The notes beneath the pieces are model-generated. The model worked only from the letters and a program-made list of their open reading frames with translations, was not told the origin of the DNA and searched no databases. From Bacteroidales bacterium (GTDB lineage Bacteria; Bacteroidota; Bacteroidia; Bacteroidales; UBA10428), in contig DATGXG010000031.1 of the NCBI GenBank assembly GCA_035299085.1, positions 1 through 64,000 on the forward strand: a DNA stretch of 64,000 nt. The letters run 5' to 3'. Below, one piece after another: positions 54,301 to 62,455 of the stretch. The translations under genes were made by a program, and so were the position numbers. Numbering within the stretch: position 1 is the stretch's first letter; each line of letters opens with the position of its first letter.

Positions 54301-54470
54301 GGACTCACTTTTACTCGCCTGAAAAACCATTTTTGGGAAAAACCTATGACACCTACTGGTATAACATGGTTTTCATTTGGTTGTTGACAATTATTCTATA
54401 TGTTGCATTATATTATGAGTGGTTATTGAAACTTATTAATTTCAGTGAACGTTTCAAGAAGAAAAGTTGA
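51384..54470 (+). CDS. ABCG-type exporter with N-terminal TerB-like and FHA-like regions
   Basis: The 1028-residue protein begins with a TerB-like helical domain (about 1-150) with an acidic insert, then a beta region that looks FHA-like (about 155-250). The ABC ATPase (about 265-480) shows Walker A GASGAGKTT, signature SGGQRKR and Walker B LFVDEPTSGL. The ABC2 membrane part has segments at about 590-780 and near 995-1012, with a large loop between. The substrate is unknown. Gene order suggests the SiaC-like protein may control it through the TerB or FHA-like part. Confidence 0.8.
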   Translation: MSEEILKALMQLFAIIAKQDEGVETTQMEYVRTFLQQQLNDEKVKEYFLLFRQYSGLEKSEGEEEEKEEKEEKTTRKLTSVKDSVRILGLCKKINKTLTQKQKVVVLVRLFEIVNADRKFTDQRMQIINTVAEVFKVDKEEFTSIESFVISNEIHQLDNPNMLVINDRNENPPNSAKILKTKNLHGDIFVLKINSVDLYFLKYDGDEDLFLNGLPIRTDRIYLFANGSTVKLPKSAPVYYSDVVAHFMADTVASQISYIARDIEYRFTNGNIGIKDINFSETHGRLIGIMGASGAGKTTLLNVLCGVEAPSKGEVLINNINLHTERSKLEGVIGLVPQDDLLIEELTVYENLYYNAKLCFKDKTDEEIDALVNKTLQNLGLFDRKDLKVGSPLKKTISGGQRKRLNIALELIREPAILFVDEPTSGLSSRDSENVMDLLRELALKGKLIFVVIHQPSSEIYKMFDKMIILDTGGYLIYYGNPVEGVMYFKRLDAQINSDVGECQSCGNVNPELIFNIIEARVVDEFGNYTDNRKVTPEQWHDHYKDLIPYSELKAGEDSPPVNLRIPGWFRQLKIYTTRDFFSKISNTQYVALSLLEAPVLGFILSYIIRYIEDPNSKHYIFRVNENIPIYIFMALIVALFLGLTVSAEEIFRDRKILKRERFLNLSRSSYLISKVIILFTISAIQALLFVFVANSILGIRDMSFVYWFSLFSTAAFANILGLNISASFNSAVTIYILIPLVMIPMMILSGAMFSFDKLNRNLSRVDKTPVLAEFMVTKWSYEALMVHQFKDNRFMKDKLYNIEKEESHSDFKKVYWLPELTERLERINNELNNTRTISMSAGDLLVIANEVTREALTNTDVKPFAHPESLVPGKFDAQTSEELSAYFNALDTYYGKRFERVSKQKDNYFNFFLDKDPDAWDKLRDDYNNEGVSDIVRKVFEKNKILEYDHRLVQHYDPIYQEPYVKDIFTLRTHFYSPEKPFLGKTYDTYWYNMVFIWLLTIILYVALYYEWLLKLINFSERFKKKS

Positions 54471-54535
54471 TTTTCTGATCAACAAAGAAAATATACGTCT
54501 ATTAACCGATTTTATTAAATAAACATTTTAGTGCT

Positions 54536-55438
54536 ATGCCCAAATCAGTCACGTCTATATTGATAATCCTGGCCTTCCTGGCCGGATCATGTAAATCGGG
54601 TGGCAAAAGTGATAACGTTTCCGGTGAAATCCCTGATTCGGTATTAAACGCCGGAGTTGAGATATCCGAAGAAGTTATGCAGGATATCGTTCAGAACATA
54701 TCCTCACCTGTTGAAATGGCGGCTATGATAAAGGACCTGGGAGTGCCCTATTCGAATAAATACATATCCACTACCGAAAGGGTTGGGGATCTCACAACCT
54801 CCTTTCAGCAGTCGCTCAACCTTGGCATTTATGCGGCTGACCTCGGTTATCTGAACATGTACAACAAAACATCGGCTGTTGTCGACTATCTGTCGGCTAT
54901 CAAAACTCTTTCCGATGCCATTAAGGTAGGACAGTTCTTTGATTTCAGTACATTGAAAAGGCTGGCAACCAACAGTAAGAACCTTGATTCGCTGATGTAT
55001 ATATCCGTTCATAGTTTTAACCAGATGGATAAATACCTCCATTCAAATAACCGTACCAACCTGAGCGCCCTTATGGTTACCGGTGTATGGATCGAAGGTC
55101 TTTACCTGGGAACGCAGGTTTATAAGGCAACGCCTAACAAAGCGCTGTCAGAAAGAATCGGTGAACAGAAACTTACTCTCGATCAGCTTCTGCTCATTCT
55201 TGATAAATACACGAAAGACAAGCAATATGCTCAATTAGTTGAACAGCTTGGCCAGCTTAAGAACCTGTTTAATTCGGTTACCATCTATACCAAGAAGGGT
55301 GAACCTAAAATGGTTGAAGTTGACGGAATGCTTACGATTGTAGGTGGTGATGAGAGCATTGTTGAAATTTCACCTGAACTTCTGACCAACATCATTAATA
55401 CTACTGAACAAGTTCGTAACCAGCTTATAAGTTTATAG
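54536..55438 (+). CDS. Lipoprotein of unknown function
   Basis: The 300-residue protein has a lipoprotein signal (ILIILAFLAGSC, Cys at about residue 19). The mature part is helical (MAAMIKDLGVPYSNKYISTTERVGD, LGIYAADLGYLNMYNKTS). It lies directly downstream of the exporter with a 65-base gap and may work with it in the periplasm. The family is not recognised. Confidence 0.6.
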   Translation: MPKSVTSILIILAFLAGSCKSGGKSDNVSGEIPDSVLNAGVEISEEVMQDIVQNISSPVEMAAMIKDLGVPYSNKYISTTERVGDLTTSFQQSLNLGIYAADLGYLNMYNKTSAVVDYLSAIKTLSDAIKVGQFFDFSTLKRLATNSKNLDSLMYISVHSFNQMDKYLHSNNRTNLSALMVTGVWIEGLYLGTQVYKATPNKALSERIGEQKLTLDQLLLILDKYTKDKQYAQLVEQLGQLKNLFNSVTIYTKKGEPKMVEVDGMLTIVGGDESIVEISPELLTNIINTTEQVRNQLISL

Positions 55439-55440
55439 AT

Positions 55441-55881
55441 ATGAAGAAGTTTGTCACGCTATTGGTCGCATTTACATTCCTGGGCTGTGCTTTTCTGAAA
55501 TCACAGGATATCTCGCAGCTTACAGCCCAATGCGCAGGCAATGCCGGTGATGTCATGTATCTGAAGGATTTTGTCGTGAATTTAGATGCCAGCGCACCCG
55601 GCGGAGCACCCCAGACTGCCCGTTTTGCCCTTCTGCTCAATAAAAGCATTGTATATCGTTTTTCAATTTGCACAGCACCTGATTCTGAAGGAGATGCCGT
55701 TCTTCAGCTTTTTGATCTGAATACCCTGCTGGGATCCACTTTTATTTCAGCAACAGGGAAGGATTACCCTTCCTTCGATTTTAAATGCCAGAAAACCGGC
55801 GTTTACCATGTGTTTATTTCCTTCAAGGAAGGCAAAGCCGGGAAGGGCGTGGGGATTATGTCGTACGTGAAAAAGCTTTAA
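55441..55881 (+). CDS. Exported beta-sandwich-like protein
   Basis: The 146-residue protein has a signal peptide (FVTLLVAFTFLGCAFLKS; a Cys near residue 16 may make it a lipoprotein). The rest looks like a small beta-sandwich (ALLLNKSIVYRFSICTAPDSEG, CQKTGVYHVFISFKEG). It follows the lipoprotein gene by two bases and closes the cluster. Role is unknown. Confidence 0.6.
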   Translation: MKKFVTLLVAFTFLGCAFLKSQDISQLTAQCAGNAGDVMYLKDFVVNLDASAPGGAPQTARFALLLNKSIVYRFSICTAPDSEGDAVLQLFDLNTLLGSTFISATGKDYPSFDFKCQKTGVYHVFISFKEGKAGKGVGIMSYVKKL

Positions 55882-55885
55882 ATCC

Positions 55886-56020
55886 GTTTGATCGCTTCGC
55901 TGTTTGATCGCTTCGCTGTTTGAAAAAGAGGTTTGAAAGAGTTTGAAGAAGAGTTTGAAAAAGAAGTTTAAAATGAGTCAACGATTTCAAACGATTTCAA
56001 ACGATTTCAAACGATTTCAA
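55886..56020. repeat. Tandem and inverted repeat region between convergent genes
   Basis: Two perfect copies of a 16-base unit (GTTTGATCGCTTCGCT, 55886-55917) are followed by several GTTTGAA-A/G units to about 55970. Four perfect tandem copies of the 10-base ACGATTTCAA stand at 55981-56020. The last unit contains TTTCAAAC, the reverse complement of GTTTGAAA, so the two halves can pair. It ends two bases before the stop codon of the minus-strand gene. Confidence 0.85.
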
Positions 56021-56021
56021 A

Positions 56022-56993
56022 CTACATTATTCTCTGCCAGATAAACAGCAGCAGGAACACATCCAGGAACAGTTCGTTAATCCAGTTCCTTTCACATTTA
56101 ATGAAATAGTGACTGAATAAGTACGAAAGCGGTATGGCCACGAAGTATACCATTGGCATACCTGAACCGGGAACCAACAGGAATATCAGCACCGAAAAAA
56201 GGAAAAATACGAGAAACATTTCGAAGAATACCCGCGCATGGATCTTCATGCTGTCGATCGCTTTTGACATATAGTAGCTGCCAATCAGTGTAAATAAAAG
56301 GATATAGGACCAGTTAACGACCTGGCTTAACCTGAGCGATCGTGATACATGAGTAAAAGTGTTTTCCATGCCCCTGAATAACTCACTTCCCGGGATGTCA
56401 AGCAGGTAATAACCCGAAAAAACAATTCCATATGGGATCAGCAGGCCGATAATGGCAAATACCCATTCTCTCCAAATAAAAGGCCTCATTATAACAAGCC
56501 CTGTCAATAAGGCGGGAAAGAAGAATATGGCCGGGAAATAAAACAAACTGGCCAAAGAAATGAGCAGTCCGGCATCTACAAAGTTGAGTGAAATCCCTTC
56601 GGTTTTATAAGCATGGAAGATCCTGTAAAACATCAGGATGATCAACGTGGATGCCACAAGCGCCGGGGTGAGCTGATGAAGCTGGTTTATACTAAGCGTA
56701 AGCAGCAGGTAAAAGAATAGCGGGAGCTGTGTACGGTAAGGTATAAAGAAGTGTACGGTGTTCAGCTGAAGCAGCAAATAACCATTAACGATCAACAGCA
56801 GCAGGGCAATGAATGAAGCTAATCCGCTGTATTTATAACTAAAGACTGAAATCCACTTTCCGAAGGTAACATCGTTGGCGGCGGGTTCAAGCGGCGTCAG
56901 ATGCACCAAAGAAGGGATCCAGTACAATAATGGGACCAGCAGGAAAAGAACAATTACTGTTATCCGGTTGCTGTTGACGTATTTTAATAACAT
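56022..56993 (-). CDS. DUF6427-like polytopic membrane protein
   Basis: The 323-residue protein has about nine hydrophobic segments spread over the whole length (VIVLFLLVPLLYWI at the start, FFEMFLVFFLFSVLIFLLV near the end). The N-terminal pattern NSNRITVIVLFL and the segment order match DUF6427, known from Bacteroidota with no assigned role. It follows the thioredoxin gene by 18 bases on the minus strand, likely in one operon. Confidence 0.7.
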   Translation of the reverse strand: MLLKYVNSNRITVIVLFLLVPLLYWIPSLVHLTPLEPAANDVTFGKWISVFSYKYSGLASFIALLLLIVNGYLLLQLNTVHFFIPYRTQLPLFFYLLLTLSINQLHQLTPALVASTLIILMFYRIFHAYKTEGISLNFVDAGLLISLASLFYFPAIFFFPALLTGLVIMRPFIWREWVFAIIGLLIPYGIVFSGYYLLDIPGSELFRGMENTFTHVSRSLRLSQVVNWSYILLFTLIGSYYMSKAIDSMKIHARVFFEMFLVFFLFSVLIFLLVPGSGMPMVYFVAIPLSYLFSHYFIKCERNWINELFLDVFLLLFIWQRIM

Positions 56994-57011
56994 GAGTATG
57001 GATTCAACAGG

Positions 57012-57329
57012 CTACAACAGAGCCTCTACTTTATTTACAAGATTGCCCTTCGGAACTGCGCCAACCTGCTTATCAGCCACAGCGCCATTTTTAAAAAATA
57101 ATACGGTTGGAATATTCCTGATGCCATATTTGCTGGATATACCGGGATTTGAATCCACATCCACTTTGCCTACAATGACTTTCTCACTATAGTCCTCTGA
57201 GATCTCCTTTACAAAAGGTCCGATAACCCGGCAGGGTCCGCACCATTCAGCCCAGAAATCGACCAATACCGGTTTGTCAGCTTTGAGAACCATTTCGTCG
57301 AAATTCGCATCAGTAAGTGTAATAACCAT
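57012..57329 (-). CDS. trxA: Thioredoxin
   Basis: The 105-residue protein is a classical thioredoxin with the WCGPC active site at residues 29-33, the conserved DFWAEWC start of the fold and IPTVLFFKNG near the C-terminus, whose cis-proline follows the Ile. It reduces disulfides in the cytoplasm. It has a probable promoter at 57371. Confidence 0.95.
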   Translation of the reverse strand: MVITLTDANFDEMVLKADKPVLVDFWAEWCGPCRVIGPFVKEISEDYSEKVIVGKVDVDSNPGISSKYGIRNIPTVLFFKNGAVADKQVGAVPKGNLVNKVEALL

Positions 57330-57370
57330 ATTTATATGAGTTTATATTATTAATTGTTTTATTTGATCCG

Positions 57371-57378
57371 CAAAGTTA
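57371..57378 (-). promoter_or_regulatory. Probable -7 box of the thioredoxin gene
   Basis: TAACTTTG on the minus strand is a perfect TAnnTTTG match, 42-49 bases upstream of the start codon. A TTTTG lies directly upstream of it, but not at the standard -33 spacing. Confidence 0.45.
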
Positions 57379-57400
57379 CAAAACTGCGTTTAAAAATGTC

Positions 57401-60400
57401 TTAAAATAGTTTGAATTCAATTTCATGATTGCCTTCAAGATAGCTTATCAGCTCATCATCCAGCGAGATGCGGTGTGACCGACTGAACAGGTCAACGCTT
57501 ATGTTTTCGGCCGGATCATACACAAGGATTTTAAGATTGGTACTTCCCGTATGTTTCAGTGTATGCTTCGTCAGGTCATCAACCAGGCCTTCTGAAATAA
57601 TATCAACAGGAAGCCTGATCTGTATTGTTTTTACAAGCTCATCACGTGCCGAGCTCAGCATATAAATGGTCTTAATCCTGAATTCAAGTTCAGGGTTGCT
57701 CTTCCAGGTGTTTTCAGAAACCGTTCCTTTAATGAGCAGAGAATACCCCTCATAAAGAAACTTCCTGAAATTCTCGTAATCCTTGCTGAAAAGGGTGATT
57801 GAGGATGTATCGGAATAATCTTCGATTGTGAAGGATCCGTATGGCTTACCCGTTTTGGTGGTGGCATGCCGTACAGTCGTTACCATTCCTGCAACGGTAA
57901 CATCCTTGCCCCGTAACGAATCAAGATCTCTTAGATCAGCAAGGGAATGAGTACAGAACTGGCTCATCTCCAGCTTGAAATTGTCAAGAGGGTGAGAGGA
58001 AAGATAAATACCAATAACTTCTTTCTCTTTATTGAGCTTTACCAGCGGTGGCCATTCCGTGACTCTTGCAGGCCGGGGCTTAATGACTTCTATATTGCTG
58101 ATGCTGCCGAACAGTGTGGGCGCCTGGTCGGTGTTTACCTGGGCTTTATTTCCGTACCGTATAAGCTGTTCGATAAATGTAGTTCCGGTTGCATCCTGTT
58201 CCACATACTGGTTTCGCTGGATATCGGCAAAACTGTCGAACCCTCCAGCCATGGCAAGCGCTTCAAAGCATCGCTTGTTAACCGTCGTCAGGTTTACTCT
58301 TTCAATCAGGTCAAAAATATCCTTAAAGGGACCTCCTTTTTCTCTTACCTCAATCAGATGTTCCACTGCCGATTCACCTACACCCTTGATGGCTGCCAGT
58401 CCGAACCGGATATGGCCCTGCGTGTTCACTGTGAAGCGGGCATAGCTTTCATTGATATCAGGTACAAGCACCTTCATACCCATACGGCGGCATTCATCCA
58501 TGAAAAAACCGATTTTCTTCAGGTCATTGAGGTTCCGGCTAAGCACAGCCGCCATAAACTCAGCAGGATAATGGGCCTTCAGGTATGCCGTCTGGTAAGA
58601 AATATATGCATAACAGGTTGAGTGTGATTTGTTGAAAGCATAATGGGCAAACGACTCCCAGTCCTTCCAAATCTTGGCAACAATCTTCGGATCATGTCCT
58701 TTCTTTACACACCCGTCCTCAAATTTCAACCTCAGATCGTTCATCATCGAAACGATCTTCTTTCCCATGGCTTTCCTGAGTGAGTCGGCCTGACCCTTGG
58801 AAAAACCTGCCAGTAACTGCGAAAGAAGCATTACCTGCTCCTGGTAAACCGTAATTCCGTAACTATCCTTAAGATAGGCTTCCATTTCAGGAATGTCATA
58901 AATGATCTCTTCCTTGCCATGTTTACGGTTAATGTAACTCGGAATATACTCCATGGGGCCCGGTCGGTAAAGGGCATTCATGGCGATCAGGTCTTCAAAC
59001 CGGTTTGGCCGCAATGCCTTAAGGTACTTTTTCATACCTTCCGACTCAAACTGGAACAGTCCCGTGGTTTCACCCCGGCTGTACAATTCATAGGTCTGCG
59101 CATCGTCAAGCGGGAGGTGGTCTATATCAACGTCTTTATTCCGTGATTTCTTTATGTTCTCGAGCGTGTCTTTTATGATAGACAAGGTTTTCAGACCCAG
59201 GAAGTCCATTTTAAGCATGCCCACCGATTCGATATGCGAACCCTCATACTGGGTAACATTAAGTTCGGCATCTTTATTCCGGCAAACAGGTATATATTCC
59301 TCCAGGTTATCACGACTAATAATGATACCGCAGGCATGTACGCCGGTCTGACGAACCGATCCCTCGAGTACCTCGGCATATTTTAGTGTGCTGGCAACCA
59401 GTTTGTTTTCTGATTTTTTTTCTGCTGCCAGGGCAGGTACCTTTTCATATGCCTCCTTAAATGATGTTCCCGGAGTTTCAGGCACCATTTTGGCCAGCCT
59501 GTCGGCCTCCGAAAGTTCGAGTTTCTGAACCCTTGCCACATCGCGGATTGCCATCTTTGGCGCCATGGTTCCGAAGGTGATCACATGGGCAACCCGTTCA
59601 CGTCCGTATTTTCTTACCACATATTGCAGCACCTTGTCGCGCCCGTCTTCATCAAAGTCAATGTCAATATCAGGCATTGAGATACGATCAGGATTCAGGA
59701 ACCGCTCAAAAAGGAGATCGTATTTTATCGGGTCAATATCGGTGATTCTTAAACAATAGGCTACCACTGAACCGGCTGCAGAACCTCGTCCCGGTCCTAC
59801 AGAAACACCCATTTCACGAGCCGCCCTGATTACATCCCAAACAATCAGGAAGTAACCCGGGAAACCCATGTTCCTGATGGTTTCGAGTTCGAAATCAATC
59901 CTGTCAGTTACCGTTTCATTCATTTCGCCGAAACGCTGTGCGGCACCTGCGTAAGTAAGATGCCGCAGGTATTCGTAGGCATCCTGGAATCCTTCAGGAA
60001 TTGGAAAGTCAGGCATAATGGGCTCGCTGTTCAGCTCATAATGCTCAATTTTTGCCACAACTTCACCCGTGTTAATGATTGCTTCGGGGATATCCGAAAA
60101 CAACCTGCGCATCTCATCCTGTGTTTTCAGCCATTCCTGGCGGGTATACCGCAACCGGTTAGGATCATCCACATCCTTACCCGTGCTGATGCATAACAAC
60201 CGGTCATGAGCCGGTGCATCCTCCTCATTGATGAAATGGACGTCATTGGTGGCAATCACCTTGATGCCGGCCTCTTTGGCGATCGTAAGCAGGTGACTGT
60301 TAACGAACACCTGGTTTTCAAGCACCTCACGGTCTATCTGCGGGTCACCCGAAGGATGACGTTGCAATTCAAGGTAGAAATCGTCACCAAAAATTTCCCT

Positions 60401-61621
60401 GTATTCGGCCAGGGCTTTTTTTGCAGCGTCAAGTCCCTCATGCCTTAACAACCAGGGTATTTCGCCATGAAGGCAGGCTGAGGATGCAATAAGTCCTTCA
60501 TGATATTTTCGCAGCAGCTCTTTGTCGATGCGGGGCCTGTAGTAGAATCCTTCAGTCCACCCGTAGGATACCAGTTTTATCAGGTTTTTATACCCCTGTT
60601 TGTTCTTGGCCAGCAACACCAGGTGAAAACCACCTCCGTCGGACTTATCTGATTTCTCATGACGCGATCTCCGGGCCACATATGTTTCACAGCCCAACAA
60701 CGGCTTAATTCCCTGTTTCTTGGCCTCGTTATGAAATTCCTTGGCGCCGAACATGTTGCCGTGGTCGGTAATGGCGAGAGCTTCCATTCCATCCTTTTTA
60801 GCTTTGGTGATGAGGCTTTTGATAACTGCAGCCCCGTCTAGAATGGAGTATTGGGTGTGAACATGAAGGTGCGTAAACGGTGCATCACAACCCGGAAGAG
60901 GAACTTCAGCTACCTCTTTGGCTTCCTCAACAATCTGGGGAAGTGTGAAATTCGATTTGAATGAAACGGCAAAAGGCTTTATGGGAGCCTTGTTTAAAGC
61001 TTTAAACTCATCAAGAAGGGCAGGTTCAATTTTTAGCGTGCTAGCCGTTATCACTTCCTGCCTGAGCAATTCAAAAAAACACCGTGCAGTGGCTGCCACA
61101 TCGGCTGCAGCGTTATGCGCTTCGTCAAACCCTTCATTAAAAAGCTTTTGGGACAATTCGGCCAGAGTAGGCCATTTGTATTTACCTGCTTTGCCCCCTG
61201 GTATAGCACAGAAATCAGTTGAGGACTCTTTTGTGCAGATCCATGCAAGCTTATTCAGGCGGGTTGGAATTCCTTTACGCAGGTATTCAGCTTCAAGAAT
61301 CTTAAGATCAAAGGATATATTATGGCCGATTACAAAGGATGCATTCTCTAAATCGGCCTCAAATTCGGCGAGTACCTGTTCAAGTTCAATACCTTCGGCC
61401 ATGGCCCGTTCCATAGAGATGCCATGTACTTTTTCAGCTGCCTGCGGAATTATAAAATTGTCGGGTTTTACTATAAACGACTTGTTGCAAAGCAGTAAAG
61501 ACGTCTTATCGTGGCATTCCCAGGCAAGCTGAACCAGCCTTGGCCAGTTCTTCAGGTCGCTGGCAGGGGCGTTCGGATTCAATGGCAACCCGGTGGTCTC
61601 TGTATCAAAAATCAGGAACAT
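57401..61621 (-). CDS. dnaE: DNA polymerase III alpha subunit with N-terminal DEDDh exonuclease
   Basis: The 1406-residue protein starts with a DnaQ-like exonuclease (residues about 1-200: DTETTG, GHNISFDLKI, HNAAADVAATARCFFEL). A PHP domain follows (THLHVHTQYSILDGAA), then the palm with catalytic PDIDIDFDEDGRD, the thumb and fingers, and a C-terminal OB-fold region (VTVAGMVTTVRHATTKTG). It synthesises chromosomal DNA; the fused exonuclease may proofread in place of a separate epsilon subunit. The usual DnaE has about 1200 residues. ATG 61621 is the start; a TATTTTTG box stands only a few bases upstream. Confidence 0.9.
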   Translation of the reverse strand: MFLIFDTETTGLPLNPNAPASDLKNWPRLVQLAWECHDKTSLLLCNKSFIVKPDNFIIPQAAEKVHGISMERAMAEGIELEQVLAEFEADLENASFVIGHNISFDLKILEAEYLRKGIPTRLNKLAWICTKESSTDFCAIPGGKAGKYKWPTLAELSQKLFNEGFDEAHNAAADVAATARCFFELLRQEVITASTLKIEPALLDEFKALNKAPIKPFAVSFKSNFTLPQIVEEAKEVAEVPLPGCDAPFTHLHVHTQYSILDGAAVIKSLITKAKKDGMEALAITDHGNMFGAKEFHNEAKKQGIKPLLGCETYVARRSRHEKSDKSDGGGFHLVLLAKNKQGYKNLIKLVSYGWTEGFYYRPRIDKELLRKYHEGLIASSACLHGEIPWLLRHEGLDAAKKALAEYREIFGDDFYLELQRHPSGDPQIDREVLENQVFVNSHLLTIAKEAGIKVIATNDVHFINEEDAPAHDRLLCISTGKDVDDPNRLRYTRQEWLKTQDEMRRLFSDIPEAIINTGEVVAKIEHYELNSEPIMPDFPIPEGFQDAYEYLRHLTYAGAAQRFGEMNETVTDRIDFELETIRNMGFPGYFLIVWDVIRAAREMGVSVGPGRGSAAGSVVAYCLRITDIDPIKYDLLFERFLNPDRISMPDIDIDFDEDGRDKVLQYVVRKYGRERVAHVITFGTMAPKMAIRDVARVQKLELSEADRLAKMVPETPGTSFKEAYEKVPALAAEKKSENKLVASTLKYAEVLEGSVRQTGVHACGIIISRDNLEEYIPVCRNKDAELNVTQYEGSHIESVGMLKMDFLGLKTLSIIKDTLENIKKSRNKDVDIDHLPLDDAQTYELYSRGETTGLFQFESEGMKKYLKALRPNRFEDLIAMNALYRPGPMEYIPSYINRKHGKEEIIYDIPEMEAYLKDSYGITVYQEQVMLLSQLLAGFSKGQADSLRKAMGKKIVSMMNDLRLKFEDGCVKKGHDPKIVAKIWKDWESFAHYAFNKSHSTCYAYISYQTAYLKAHYPAEFMAAVLSRNLNDLKKIGFFMDECRRMGMKVLVPDINESYARFTVNTQGHIRFGLAAIKGVGESAVEHLIEVREKGGPFKDIFDLIERVNLTTVNKRCFEALAMAGGFDSFADIQRNQYVEQDATGTTFIEQLIRYGNKAQVNTDQAPTLFGSISNIEVIKPRPARVTEWPPLVKLNKEKEVIGIYLSSHPLDNFKLEMSQFCTHSLADLRDLDSLRGKDVTVAGMVTTVRHATTKTGKPYGSFTIEDYSDTSSITLFSKDYENFRKFLYEGYSLLIKGTVSENTWKSNPELEFRIKTIYMLSSARDELVKTIQIRLPVDIISEGLVDDLTKHTLKHTGSTNLKILVYDPAENISVDLFSRSHRISLDDELISYLEGNHEIEFKLF

Positions 61622-61701
61622 GAAACAAAAATACAGCAGAAGCCGCGATTAAAATGTTAATGTTGATAAGTTGGGAAAAATTGCATTTATGTCACCCTGA
61701 C

Positions 61702-62442
61702 TCACGTATTCTTATGATCCTTGTGCAACTGAACAGGATTTGTATTTTTCCTCACACGCATATTGATCATTTCAACAATCAGTGAAAAGAATACGGCAAA
61801 ATAGATGTATCCTTTTGGTACATGGTAATGCAGGCCATCGATAATCAGCATAAATCCGATAAGGATCAGGAAAGAAAGGGCCAGAACCTGCAGAGTAGGG
61901 TGTTTATTGATGAAACGGCCGATGGCACCGGCAAAAATCATCATAATCCCAATAGAAATAATAATGGCTGTTATCATCAGTGGAACTTCATCGGTAAGGC
62001 CTATGGCAGTGAGAATGGAGTCAAACGAAAAAATAAGGTCGAGCATTACAATCTGAACCAGCACGGCGGCAATGGATGAAGCGGCCGACAGGTTTAATGA
62101 ATGATCCTCCCCTTCCATTTTCTGATGAATTTCGGAAATGCTTTTAATAATCAGGAAAAGTCCTCCTGCCATCAGGATTAAATCCCTTATGGAAATTCCC
62201 AGGTTGAAAACAGTAAATAACGGATTAGTCAACCGGATGAAAAAACTGATCGTCAATAACAACAGGCTCCTGAAAAGCATTGCAAGCAAAAGACCCGTGT
62301 TGCGGACCAACCTCTGGCGGGCAGCCGGCAATTTATTGGTTACAATTGAAATAAAAATGATGTTGTCAATCCCTAGAACTATCTCAAGAAAAGTTAGTGT
62401 AAGTAAAGCGATCCAGCTTTCAGGCCTGAGAAATACTTCCAT
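61702..62442 (-). CDS. TerC family integral membrane protein
   Basis: The 246-residue protein has seven or so membrane segments and the TerC signatures TFLEIVLGIDNIIF near the start and LDLIFSFDSILTAIGL (about 133-148), where the Asp residues lie in membrane segments. TerC proteins are linked to metal export or tellurium resistance and membrane protein metallation. It starts 14 bases behind the thioredoxin-like lipoprotein gene. Confidence 0.9.
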   Translation of the reverse strand: MEVFLRPESWIALLTLTFLEIVLGIDNIIFISIVTNKLPAARQRLVRNTGLLLAMLFRSLLLLTISFFIRLTNPLFTVFNLGISIRDLILMAGGLFLIIKSISEIHQKMEGEDHSLNLSAASSIAAVLVQIVMLDLIFSFDSILTAIGLTDEVPLMITAIIISIGIMMIFAGAIGRFINKHPTLQVLALSFLILIGFMLIIDGLHYHVPKGYIYFAVFFSLIVEMINMRVRKNTNPVQLHKDHKNT

Positions 62443-62455
62443 GTTTTATGGTTTA

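Noticed and set aside
55981..56020. Four direct repeats considered as a CRISPR array
   Set aside because: The units are 10 bases long and directly adjacent, without spacers; no cas genes are near.
57947..58621. Open frame of 224 codons on the plus strand within dnaE
   Set aside because: It is antisense to a conserved region of DnaE and has no sensible domain; long antisense frames are common opposite large genes.
60918..61532. Open frame of 204 codons on the plus strand opposite the exonuclease part of dnaE
   Set aside because: It lies fully opposite conserved DnaE motifs, with Ser-rich low-complexity content; a shadow frame.
61626..61633. TATTTTTG as promoter of dnaE
   Set aside because: It lies only four bases upstream of the start codon and has no -33 partner; a leaderless transcript is possible but unsupported.
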